Of a stretch of DNA of 35,365 nt, positions 15,301 to 21,469 are shown piece after piece. Numbering within the stretch: position 1 is the stretch's first letter; every line of letters starts with the position of its first letter. Origin of the DNA: Saprospiraceae bacterium (GTDB lineage Bacteria; Bacteroidota; Bacteroidia; Chitinophagales; Saprospiraceae); the NCBI GenBank assembly GCA_020437105.1, contig JAGQWR010000023.1, positions 1-35,365 on the forward strand, written 5' to 3'. Under the pieces are notes generated by a model that saw only the letters and a list, made by a program, of their open reading frames with translations, was not told the origin of the DNA and ran no database searches. Position numbers and translations under genes: made by a program.

Positions 15301-16213
15301 CATAATTGGAAGAACCGATGACGCTATTACAGGTAGAGATATTTTGGCCAAGCATGGCACTTCCGTTTCCATTGCTGTATGGGTCTGTACTTGCATTCAG
15401 ATAAATTAGTTGATCCGTATTAGGAACCAACTCCAGGGTAACTGTTATATCTGTTTCAAAAACGCCATTTACCCGGGTCATGGTAGTATTCATAGCGGCA
15501 AGTACGGAAGGTACCGTACCCCCGTGGAATTGCGCATATTCTCCGGTACAGGCTAATGCCAGGCGATATGTGTGTAGTTTACAATCTCCATTGACTCTGG
15601 TTTCCAGATTGTCGATCGGGAAATCCTCGGGCGTTTCTTTATTGACCTCGTCTGCGTGGCATTCGAAATCCGAGCCATCAATTTTTTGAAAATCTTTTCT
15701 GTAATAGGAAATGTAATCCAGGTTATTACCGGCTGCATATGGGTCGATATACACAGTTGAGTGATTGCCTGAGCGAATCATTGCATGGAAACCATGTGGT
15801 GTTAAGTCAAATCGAACCGTGGCCGAAGGGTCATCAATGCCCCTTCCGGAGAAGGAACGGATCTCCGGATATTTAGCGGCCAGGTCGGGGTGCATAATAG
15901 GTGCGTACCAGATTCGGAAAGTTTGGAATCCTTTATCCGGCATTGGCAGGCTGAGATACACTTCCTGATCATTCGTTTTGTCGCTGAAACGCAGGGGCGC
16001 TTCATCAAGGATATTAGTAACCTGAAGTAAATTTATCTGAAGTGTACGATAGGCGAGGGGAATAATGTGTCTGGTTTGGTTTGATTTCTGGATCGCAGAT
16101 TCTGAGACGTCAACCCATGGATTGGTTTTTCCGGGCAGTCCTTGTGCGAAGATTCCTGAGCTTAGGAACAATAGGCAAAGGAAAACCAGACTTCTGGTAA
16201 AATTGGTCTTCAT
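12371..16213 (-). CDS. Secreted reprolysin-like (M12B) zinc metalloprotease, multidomain, T9SS sorted
   Basis: 1280 residues from the ATG at 16213; the frame is open to 16345 but the added 44 residues precede a clean signal peptide (LVFLCLLFLSSGIFAQ). Residues about 25-205 look like a propeptide. The catalytic domain spans about 210-425, with HEMGHQFGGRH (350-360, three His ligands and catalytic Glu) and a Met-turn STIMGYAG (380-387). Then come a PKD-like domain (PVANAGNGYNIP, about 430), Ig-like and beta-sandwich domains (about 555-760), a fibronectin III domain (about 760-850), two SprB-like repeats (DISCNGGTDGTATA, SGNNGAINLTVTGGTPNYEY), two more fibronectin III domains (CDPWEASSV, CGPWVADII), and a T9SS C-terminal domain (LTLIPNPVRDILEV to ERFVKSN). 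It should act outside the cell on proteins or peptides. Confidence 0.9.
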   Translation of the reverse strand: MKTNFTRSLVFLCLLFLSSGIFAQGLPGKTNPWVDVSESAIQKSNQTRHIIPLAYRTLQINLLQVTNILDEAPLRFSDKTNDQEVYLSLPMPDKGFQTFRIWYAPIMHPDLAAKYPEIRSFSGRGIDDPSATVRFDLTPHGFHAMIRSGNHSTVYIDPYAAGNNLDYISYYRKDFQKIDGSDFECHADEVNKETPEDFPIDNLETRVNGDCKLHTYRLALACTGEYAQFHGGTVPSVLAAMNTTMTRVNGVFETDITVTLELVPNTDQLIYLNASTDPYSNGNGSAMLGQNISTCNSVIGSSNYDIGHVFSTGGGGVAYLNAVCSSNKAGGVTGQNTPVGDPFDIDYVSHEMGHQFGGRHTQNNNCNRDSQSSYEPGSGSTIMGYAGVCSPNVQPHSDDHFHINSVILMTNFTNGSGNSCAVTTITGNNAPVANAGNGYNIPKSTPFVLEGSGTDADGDMLTYCWEQYDKQVATQPPQSSNSSGPAFRSNSPTVTPVRYLPNLADLVTNTTPTWEVLSSVTRSYTWKLTVRDNNPGAGCTDDDQITVSVDGNTGPFVVTSPNTALTWNSGNNETITWNVAGTTGGTVNAANVDIFLSTDGGFTYPITLATGTPNDGSHTIVVPNNSTTQARVMVRGSGNIFFDISNQNFTIIGQPQDFTLAVTPASVSVCPGVPASYQVNIGSIGGFNGPVTLNTTGVPAGAVVNFVPNPVIAPGSGSLIISNTQAIVPGIYNIQVSGSGTPGIHSQSISLEVLAGTPGTTVLSTPANGATGVSLQPVFNWAASANASNYDLQVADNASFTNPVIDLTGINSTSYASPVVLQSLTTYFWRVRGNNSCGTGNYSSTFSFTTLNNTPLSVSVSGTDISCNGGTDGTATAMAAGGSGSYSYTWSNGGSGPFISGLAAGPYTVSVFDGANLTTGSVTLMEPFAIVLTSVVTDATSGNNGAINLTVTGGTPNYEYNWSNGATTQDISGLSAGTYVVAVTDANGCLETATILVDGPPPPMGCDPWEASSVVTTPFDATLNWVPLANHLQYKVRFRIAGSSDPWMAESAASAANMMVLTDLLPLTTYEYQTKTRCTDDTYSDWSTTVYTFTTGDDSGVCGPWVADIITTTPTTADISWTAEPGATLYRIIYRPTTGGPWVRLQTAATNFSLTGLIPGTTYEYQSRSLCPGGWSDWSASGTFATNPTLLIGYPGETQTMEHSLTLIPNPVRDILEVRIVMDTPQRLLIRDCTGKVILQRQVSDTTETIEVSQLPAGIYLLSVQNTFGQIQTERFVKSN

Positions 16214-16605
16214 TTTTTTGAATTGTATGGTTGCGGAATGAAAAAAATATGCTTTCAAGCGGAATTTGGGAGAGTCAATGTAAAAACGGCAGGTTGGGGA
16301 AAAGATACACCGGGTTCGTGCTTCAAGGTGTATGTTGGCCGACATTTATAATTGCCAAAAAAAACCCTTCACAATTATATTGAGAAGGGCCTGGTAATAT
16401 CGCCAAAAAATCACCAAATTAATTTTTGACAAACCGACCGAACCACTTAGCAACCCCCCGGTGCATTGTGGTCCGGCCAATTATTGTCGTTTTATTTGTT
16501 TGGATCCAGGCATTGCCAAATTTTTGGAATGCTTTAGACTGCAAATAAAGGGTTTTTAGTTGCCTCAGGACAATTAAACAAGCTCTACAATCCCTCTACA
16601 AAAGC
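16214..16605. other. 392-bp non-coding region upstream of the metalloprotease gene
   Basis: It lies between two leftward genes. It contains a terminator (16357-16389) and, at 16419-16445 on the minus strand, an orphan tail WFGRFVKN plus stop that resembles a T9SS C-terminus. The protease promoter should lie at 16214-16356. A TACATTGA string on the minus strand there is a partial match to the Bacteroidota -7 motif, but no good -33 element is paired with it. Nothing recognisable is seen in 16446-16605. Confidence 0.55.
16357..16389 (-). terminator. Intrinsic terminator between regulator and metalloprotease genes
   Basis: CCCTTC (16365-16370) pairs with GAAGGG (16384-16389). Inside it CAAT pairs with ATTG after a single A-A mismatch, leaving a TAT loop. 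Eight A residues (16357-16364) give a strong U tract in leftward transcripts. It is 217 bases after the regulator stop codon, a long distance. It may terminate that transcript or belong to a lost gene whose tail survives at 16419-16445. Confidence 0.8.
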
Positions 16606-17811
16606 TTAAAATGACTGAATAAAGGCATTGAGATCCATGTTTTGTTCCAATTCCAGCTTTTTTCGCAAGCGATAGCGGGCCATTTCGATCGTCTTTGTGC
16701 TCACATTACGGATTACAGAAATCTCTTTATTACTCAGGTTGAGCCGAATGAGTCCGCAAAGGTGTCTTTCACCAGAGGTCATTCCCGGGAATTGATCAAT
16801 TAATCGTTGAAAGAATTCCTGATTTACCTGCTCTACATTTTCCTGAAATTGCCTGATGTCCTCATTTATTTGAAGATGATTGGATGTTGCAGCAAGTAAT
16901 TCCCGTGCTTTTTTTCTGGATTGATCGGGTGGGGTATCAATAATTTGCTTGATACTTTCCAGAACTTTATTTGAAAAAGCATTTTTCCGGGCGATATCCA
17001 AAGCGAAGTTAGTGAGGTCCTGTTTGCTGGCAAGGAGTTCTTTTTCTAATAAAGCGCTTTGTTTAACCTGGTTTTGGAATTCCAGTTCAACGAGCTTTTT
17101 CCAGGCGCGATTACGAGAATACCACAAATAAACAATGAGGGCGAGGATAAGTCCGGTGATCAAAAATAGAATATTGAGCACCTGATTAATCAGTTTACTT
17201 GAACGCAATGCCTGTATGAGGTCTTTTAAATCTTCGAGTTCGCGCTGGGTCTGCTCGGTTCGGTGTACCACACTTAATTCGGCAACTTGTCGCCCGATTT
17301 CTTCATTGAGTAGCGAATCTTCCAACCAATGGTATTTTTGAAAATAATCCAGGGCGGATTTTGTTTCTCCCTGTACCTCATAAAACTCTGACAAGTCTTT
17401 GTAAACGGCGCTTTTTATCTGCCTCAGCTGAAAGGATTCTGCTAAACGAAGGGCTTCTTCGAAATAGGGCAGGGCAAGGTCGTATTGTTTAAGATCTTCA
17501 TATGCCAGGCCCAGATTAGCAAGCGTTAGTATTTGGCCTGATTGCTTATTGTACTTTTTATCCAGTTCCAGTGATTTTTGGAGATAGGGAATGGCTTCCT
17601 CCGGCTTTTTCATATCGAGGAGATAGGACCCAATATTGTTGAGTGGAATGCGGAGGTCTTTTTCCAGTCCTTTAGACTCCAGCAATTTTATGGCCAGGCT
17701 CAAAGAATCGAGTCCTGCTTCCATTTCTTCGGCCTGAAAATGTAATACACCGATTCCTGTCAGGCAGATAGCCTGCCAGCGAACGTCGCCCAGCTTATAA
17801 AAGCTTTCCAA
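16606..17811 (-). CDS. C-terminal part of a TPR-LuxR regulator (downstream of an in-frame stop)
   Basis: This is the larger part of a gene whose frame continues upstream without shift to 18210 but is broken by TAA at 17818-17820. The only nearby start is a TTG at 17811, inside a TPR helix, so independent translation is doubtful. Up to about residue 170 are several tetratricopeptide repeats (GNIGSYLLDMKKPEEAIPYL-like units). A coiled coil follows, then one membrane helix near 213-232 (NILFLITGLILALIVYLWYS), a second long coiled coil, and a LuxR-type helix-turn-helix at the C-terminus (TSGERHLCGLIRLNLSNKEI, STKTIEMARYRLRKKL). Such proteins in Bacteroidota have a periplasmic TPR sensor joined to a cytoplasmic DNA-binding domain. 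Without the N-terminal part it lacks a signal sequence. Confidence 0.7.
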   Translation of the reverse strand: MESFYKLGDVRWQAICLTGIGVLHFQAEEMEAGLDSLSLAIKLLESKGLEKDLRIPLNNIGSYLLDMKKPEEAIPYLQKSLELDKKYNKQSGQILTLANLGLAYEDLKQYDLALPYFEEALRLAESFQLRQIKSAVYKDLSEFYEVQGETKSALDYFQKYHWLEDSLLNEEIGRQVAELSVVHRTEQTQRELEDLKDLIQALRSSKLINQVLNILFLITGLILALIVYLWYSRNRAWKKLVELEFQNQVKQSALLEKELLASKQDLTNFALDIARKNAFSNKVLESIKQIIDTPPDQSRKKARELLAATSNHLQINEDIRQFQENVEQVNQEFFQRLIDQFPGMTSGERHLCGLIRLNLSNKEISVIRNVSTKTIEMARYRLRKKLELEQNMDLNAFIQSF

Positions 17812-17817
17812 CGATTG

Positions 17818-17820
17818 TTA
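17818..17820 (-). other. In-frame ochre codon splitting the TPR-LuxR gene
   Basis: Minus-strand codons read GCT AAA AAA TGG ATG TAA CAA TCG TTG GAA AGC: the TAA falls within a TPR helix, and the frame is identical on both sides (18210 and 16606 are in register). One base change in a sense codon such as TAT, CAA, GAA or AAA would produce it. Real nonsense mutation, read-through and sequencing error cannot be told apart from this sequence. Confidence 0.85.
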
Positions 17821-18210
17821 CATCCATTTTTTAGCTTCTTCGGGATGGTTCATTCGGAGATGTGTGTTTCCGATTTTATAAGCTGTTTTGGCAAACAGGC
17901 TCAGACTATCCATTTGGTCGGCCAGGCGAATCGCATGGAGCTGCGTTTTGAGACAATCTTCAAACTGCCCCATATTCAGTTCAATTATTCCCAATTCTGA
18001 CATTGCCCGGTACATATTTAAGGTATCACCAGAGAGAGTGGCCAATGCGAGTGCCTCTTTGGCATATTCCATTTTTTCAGGAAGAGGTATGGATTGAGAA
18101 GCAGTCCGCTGGAGGAGGCTGTCAAAAGAAATGGATCCAATTTGAGCTGCTGCCTTGACAGACAGAATCAGACAAAAAAGGGTGCCAATTTTTATAATTC
18201 GTTGAATCAT
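17818..18210 (-). CDS. N-terminal part of the same TPR-LuxR regulator (ends at in-frame TAA)
   Basis: 130 residues from the ATG at 18210; the codon before it is a TTG that could also be read as a start. Residues 1-23 form a signal peptide (IGTLFCLILSVKAAAQ). From about 30 on there are TPR helices (KMEYAKEALALATLSGDTLN, MYRAMSELGIIELNMGQFED, AYKIGNTHLRMNHPEEAKKW). The frame ends in the middle of a TPR unit, and after the stop codon the same frame resumes the next helix (QSLESFYKLGDVRWQAI) with no frameshift. Alone it would be a short exported TPR fragment. With the downstream part it would make a protein of about 534 residues, typical for this regulator type. Confidence 0.7.
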   Translation of the reverse strand: MIQRIIKIGTLFCLILSVKAAAQIGSISFDSLLQRTASQSIPLPEKMEYAKEALALATLSGDTLNMYRAMSELGIIELNMGQFEDCLKTQLHAIRLADQMDSLSLFAKTAYKIGNTHLRMNHPEEAKKWM

Positions 18211-18291
18211 CAATACTAAATACTATTTATGCCAACCAGAATGGGGGAGTCTGGCAAAAATGAGTTAAAAGTATCGGCCTTTGGGGGGAGG

Positions 18292-18927
18292 TTAAACAGT
18301 TTCCAGTACAGCTCTGGCAGGCGCACCTTCCACGCCGAGAATACGAACAGGGAGGCACCAGAGCCGATAAGGGCCTGATTGAATTGACTTTAAATTCAAT
18401 CCTTCCAGAATGACCACTTTATTTTTCAACAAAGTGACATGCGTATCAATTGGATCTGAAAAACGTTGGATAGAATGGTAATCAATTCCAATAAGTTCAA
18501 TGCCTTGATCTACAACCCATTGAGCTGCTTCCTGACTAATTGCTGCATAATCCTTATCGAAAGTGTGCCGCAGGTCAGTCCATTTTTCAGAATTATCAGT
18601 TTTCAATAACAACTTACGGGTATTTGACGGAAGTCGCAATGCTTCAAGATGTCGGTGGGTAATTATTGGGATCCCGCGAAGATCTGCCACCCGACAGGGG
18701 CCGTTTAATTTATCCAGTGGAATTTCCTCTGTGGTGGCTCCGTTTTTTACAAAATGTAGCGGGGCATCAATATGGGTGCCTGAGTGGATATCAATATCCA
18801 GTCTGCTGACTGTTGCGGCATCACCTTTCTCCTGATCAAGGATTCGATGGATGTGAATACCGTGGCTTCCGGGCCAGACCGGAAGATCCGGGTGCAGTGG
18901 ATTGGATATATCAATAAGTTGGCCCAT
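18292..18927 (-). CDS. Cyclase-family metal hydrolase (kynurenine formamidase-like)
   Basis: 211 residues, ATG start, no signal peptide. The family signature HSGTHIDAPLHF is at 48-59 and supplies the metal-binding histidines and aspartate. It begins with the usual LIDISNPLHPDLPVWPGSHG, and later carries GIELIGIDYHSIQ and the conserved C-terminal PYRLWCLPVRILGVEGAPARAVL. This superfamily (PF04199) contains kynurenine formamidase KynB and isatin hydrolases, which are Mn or Zn amidases of about 210 residues. There is no kynurenine pathway gene beside it, so the substrate stays open. The gene is 21 bp downstream of the glycosyltransferase gene on the same strand and probably co-transcribed. Confidence 0.88.
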   Translation of the reverse strand: MGQLIDISNPLHPDLPVWPGSHGIHIHRILDQEKGDAATVSRLDIDIHSGTHIDAPLHFVKNGATTEEIPLDKLNGPCRVADLRGIPIITHRHLEALRLPSNTRKLLLKTDNSEKWTDLRHTFDKDYAAISQEAAQWVVDQGIELIGIDYHSIQRFSDPIDTHVTLLKNKVVILEGLNLKSIQSGPYRLWCLPVRILGVEGAPARAVLETV

Positions 18928-18948
18928 AATCCTGGAGTTAGTCGAACG

Positions 18949-19893
18949 TTAATGATCTAGTTGTTGGTAATCGATCCGCCTGTCCGGATCCTGTTCGTTG
19001 CGGTTCTTTTGAATGTATCCTTTGGGATAATAGAATCGTTCCCGCACGGCATTGTCCAACAAATAGGATTGTTTATAACCGCGGTAGGTACCCCAGAACT
19101 GCATCAGTCTAAACATGAAAATACTGCCAAATTCGCGCAGGAATACGCCATTGTGGGCAGCTTGTTTCCAATCATTCCACCAGTTTTTAATCAAGAGGTT
19201 TAAAAAGGTCAGAAAATTAAAGGTTTCATGTTTCATGATCAATCGGAGGGCAATAGCTTCCCGCCTGTAACGGTTGTACACGTTTTTCCACTTTTCCTCA
19301 TGTACATGTACGATAGTTGCATCAGCCTGGTAGGCAATTTTCCAGCCTTCCTGCTGAATTTGTTTGGCCCAGGCGAGGTCTTCTAAGCCGGTAAGGGTTT
19401 CGTCATAGGGATAAGTTTCCCATAAACTTTTTCGAATGGCGCAATTGGCATTATTACAAAAGGGGTGTTTTTGATCTGCTACCGAAATATCCGGAAACCA
19501 CTTGGCAAAGATCTGATGTTCGGAGAATCGGGTGCGTTCATCACCCTGCTGTTTTCCGTAAACCAAGGCCACTTTTTCATCCGAAAAGGGAGCCAGTATT
19601 TGGGTGAGCCAGTCTTTAAAAACCGGATAAACATGGGCGCTGGCAAAAAGCAAAATGTCGCCGGTAGCCGCCTCACAGCCTTTGTTGAGTGCAAAGCCAA
19701 ATGAAAATTCTTCGGGTTTAATATGAATGATCCGAATTGGGAAACGACTGGCAATAGATAAAGTAGCATCAGATGAACCACTATCCACTACAATTATCTC
19801 TACCAGCTTATGATCCTGCTCCAGAATCCCGGCAAGCAAACGACCAATGTGTTTTTCTTCGTTTAAGCAACGTATAATAATAGAGACCTTCAT
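18949..19893 (-). CDS. Family 2 glycosyltransferase
   Basis: 314 residues. The GT-A fold is recognisable: VSIIIRCLNEEKHIGRLL at 3-20, EIIVVDSGSSDAT (32-44) for nucleotide-sugar binding, ALNKGCEAATGDILLFASAHVYP (about 68-90), where SAH stands in place of the usual DxD, and LTGLEDLAWAKQIQQEGWKI with the ED motif. A C-terminal helical tail of about 90 residues includes a hydrophobic stretch (FNFLTFLNLLIKNW) that may contact the membrane. The SAH variant is frequent in rhamnosyltransferase-like members. It probably adds a sugar in surface polysaccharide synthesis. It is divergent to a flippase gene 70 bp away, which supports that role. Confidence 0.87.
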   Translation of the reverse strand: MKVSIIIRCLNEEKHIGRLLAGILEQDHKLVEIIVVDSGSSDATLSIASRFPIRIIHIKPEEFSFGFALNKGCEAATGDILLFASAHVYPVFKDWLTQILAPFSDEKVALVYGKQQGDERTRFSEHQIFAKWFPDISVADQKHPFCNNANCAIRKSLWETYPYDETLTGLEDLAWAKQIQQEGWKIAYQADATIVHVHEEKWKNVYNRYRREAIALRLIMKHETFNFLTFLNLLIKNWWNDWKQAAHNGVFLREFGSIFMFRLMQFWGTYRGYKQSYLLDNAVRERFYYPKGYIQKNRNEQDPDRRIDYQQLDH

Positions 19894-19963
19894 GTGCCAT
19901 CAAAGTTAGTGAATGAGCGCATTTTCTATAAACATTTTGCAATTTAGCAGCTCAAATACTGAA

Positions 19964-21469
19964 ATGGGAATCATTCAACGTCAAGGAATCAAGCAAAGTC
20001 TCATTACCTACTTCGGGGTGCTGATCGGAGCAGTTAATGTTATCCTGATCTATACGAGCACCCTGACTCCCGATGAGTACGGCCTGATTCAGGTAATGTT
20101 ATCGACCTCAAAGATCGTATTGCCTTTTGTCTTGCTTGGCAGCCAGTCGATGATTGTCCGGTTTTTTCCAAGATTTGATGATTCTGCCAGAGGACATAAC
20201 GGCTATTTATTGTTCCTGTTGCTCATTCCAACTATCGGGGTTTTTATACTTTATTTGGTCGATTGGTGGGTCCAGCCCAATTTGATAAGTCTGTTTTTTG
20301 AGCCCACACCATTGATCGAAATGTATGGCGCATACCTGATTCCCTTGCTGTTGTTTTTGGCCTATGCCCAGGTGTTTACCCGCTATGAAATGAATTTTCA
20401 CCGGATTGCAATTCCGGCAATCTTCAATGATCTTTTTGTAAAAATCGGACTGCCGCTTTGCTGTATTGCGTATTATTTTGGCTGGTTGGATTTTGAAGGT
20501 GCTCTAATTGGGATCGTCTTGTTGCACCTGGTTATCCTGCTGGCACATATAATCTACACCAAAAAACTTGGACAACTATTTCTCAAACCCAACTTCAGTC
20601 GGATTAACAAACCGCTCATAAAGGAAATGGGGACCTATGCCGGTTTTGGCGTACTGGGAAATTTGGGCTCGGCCATTGTACCTCAGATTGATACGTTTAT
20701 GGTGGGATCCCTAATCGGACTGAGCAGCGCGGCTATTTACACGATTCCCAATTTTGTCACCAATGTAATTGATATTCCCAGAAAGGCACTCGCCAATATC
20801 AGCGGGCCAATCATAACAAAAGCCTGGGAGGAAAATGACCGGGAGGAATTGCAGGGGCTTTATTCCAAGAGTTCGATCAATCAATTTATCGTGGGTTTAT
20901 TTATGCTGATTGGCCTGTGGATTTCAATTGATGACCTGTATGCCTTAATCCCGAATAACGGAAATAAGGAGATTTACGAAACCGGGAAGACCGTCGTATT
21001 AATCTTAGGCGCCTCAAAAGTATTTGACATGCTCACCGGTATGAATAGCGAGTTGATTATGTATTCCAAATATTTCCGGATCAACTTTTATGCAATTTTC
21101 GTTTTAGCCGGAGTAGCTATACTCCTGAATTATATACTAATCCCAATATATGGTATTGACGGTGCTGCCTATGCAACCTTAATTTCCTTTGCTATTTTTA
21201 ATCTGTTGAAATTCCTGTTTTTACTATTCAAGGAAAACCTGCAGCCTTTTAGTTTGAAAACGATTTGGGTGGCGCTGCTGGGATTGGTATCCTATCTGCT
21301 CATTTGTTTGATGCCTGATTTAGGAAATCCGATTTTGAATATTTTAATTCGCTCCAGCTTATTTACAATTATTTATGTTTTAGCCGTTTGGCAATGGCGG
21401 CTTTCGCCGGAATTAAGTAACATGGCAGATGATGCCTGGACTCGCATAAAGGGCTTTTTCAACTCTTAA
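19964..21469 (+). CDS. Polysaccharide / oligosaccharide flippase (Wzx-like, MOP superfamily)
   Basis: 501 residues from the ATG at 19964. The in-frame ATG at 19913 adds 17 residues unlike the family, whose members in this phylum begin MGIIQRQGIKQS-like. About 12-14 membrane helices run throughout. Markers are GIKQSLITYFGVLIGAVNVI at the start, LTPDEYGLIQVMLS after helix 1, and a second-half repeat beginning MGTYAGFGVLGNLGSAIVPQIDTFMVG, typical of lipid-linked oligosaccharide flippases (PF01943/PF14667). It should move undecaprenyl-linked glycan to the periplasmic face. It is divergent from the family 2 glycosyltransferase. It overlaps the convergent M48 gene by 4 bp. Confidence 0.9.
   Translation: MGIIQRQGIKQSLITYFGVLIGAVNVILIYTSTLTPDEYGLIQVMLSTSKIVLPFVLLGSQSMIVRFFPRFDDSARGHNGYLLFLLLIPTIGVFILYLVDWWVQPNLISLFFEPTPLIEMYGAYLIPLLLFLAYAQVFTRYEMNFHRIAIPAIFNDLFVKIGLPLCCIAYYFGWLDFEGALIGIVLLHLVILLAHIIYTKKLGQLFLKPNFSRINKPLIKEMGTYAGFGVLGNLGSAIVPQIDTFMVGSLIGLSSAAIYTIPNFVTNVIDIPRKALANISGPIITKAWEENDREELQGLYSKSSINQFIVGLFMLIGLWISIDDLYALIPNNGNKEIYETGKTVVLILGASKVFDMLTGMNSELIMYSKYFRINFYAIFVLAGVAILLNYILIPIYGIDGAAYATLISFAIFNLLKFLFLLFKENLQPFSLKTIWVALLGLVSYLLICLMPDLGNPILNILIRSSLFTIIYVLAVWQWRLSPELSNMADDAWTRIKGFFNS

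Noticed and set aside
16214..16345. 44-residue extension of the metalloprotease
   Set aside because: It would place a non-hydrophobic stretch before a clear signal peptide; the ATG at 16213 is preferred.
17806..17817. Independent translation start of the C-terminal regulator part at TTG 17811
   Set aside because: The TTG encodes a Leu within a continuous TPR helix, no ribosome binding site is visible, and the product would lack a signal sequence.
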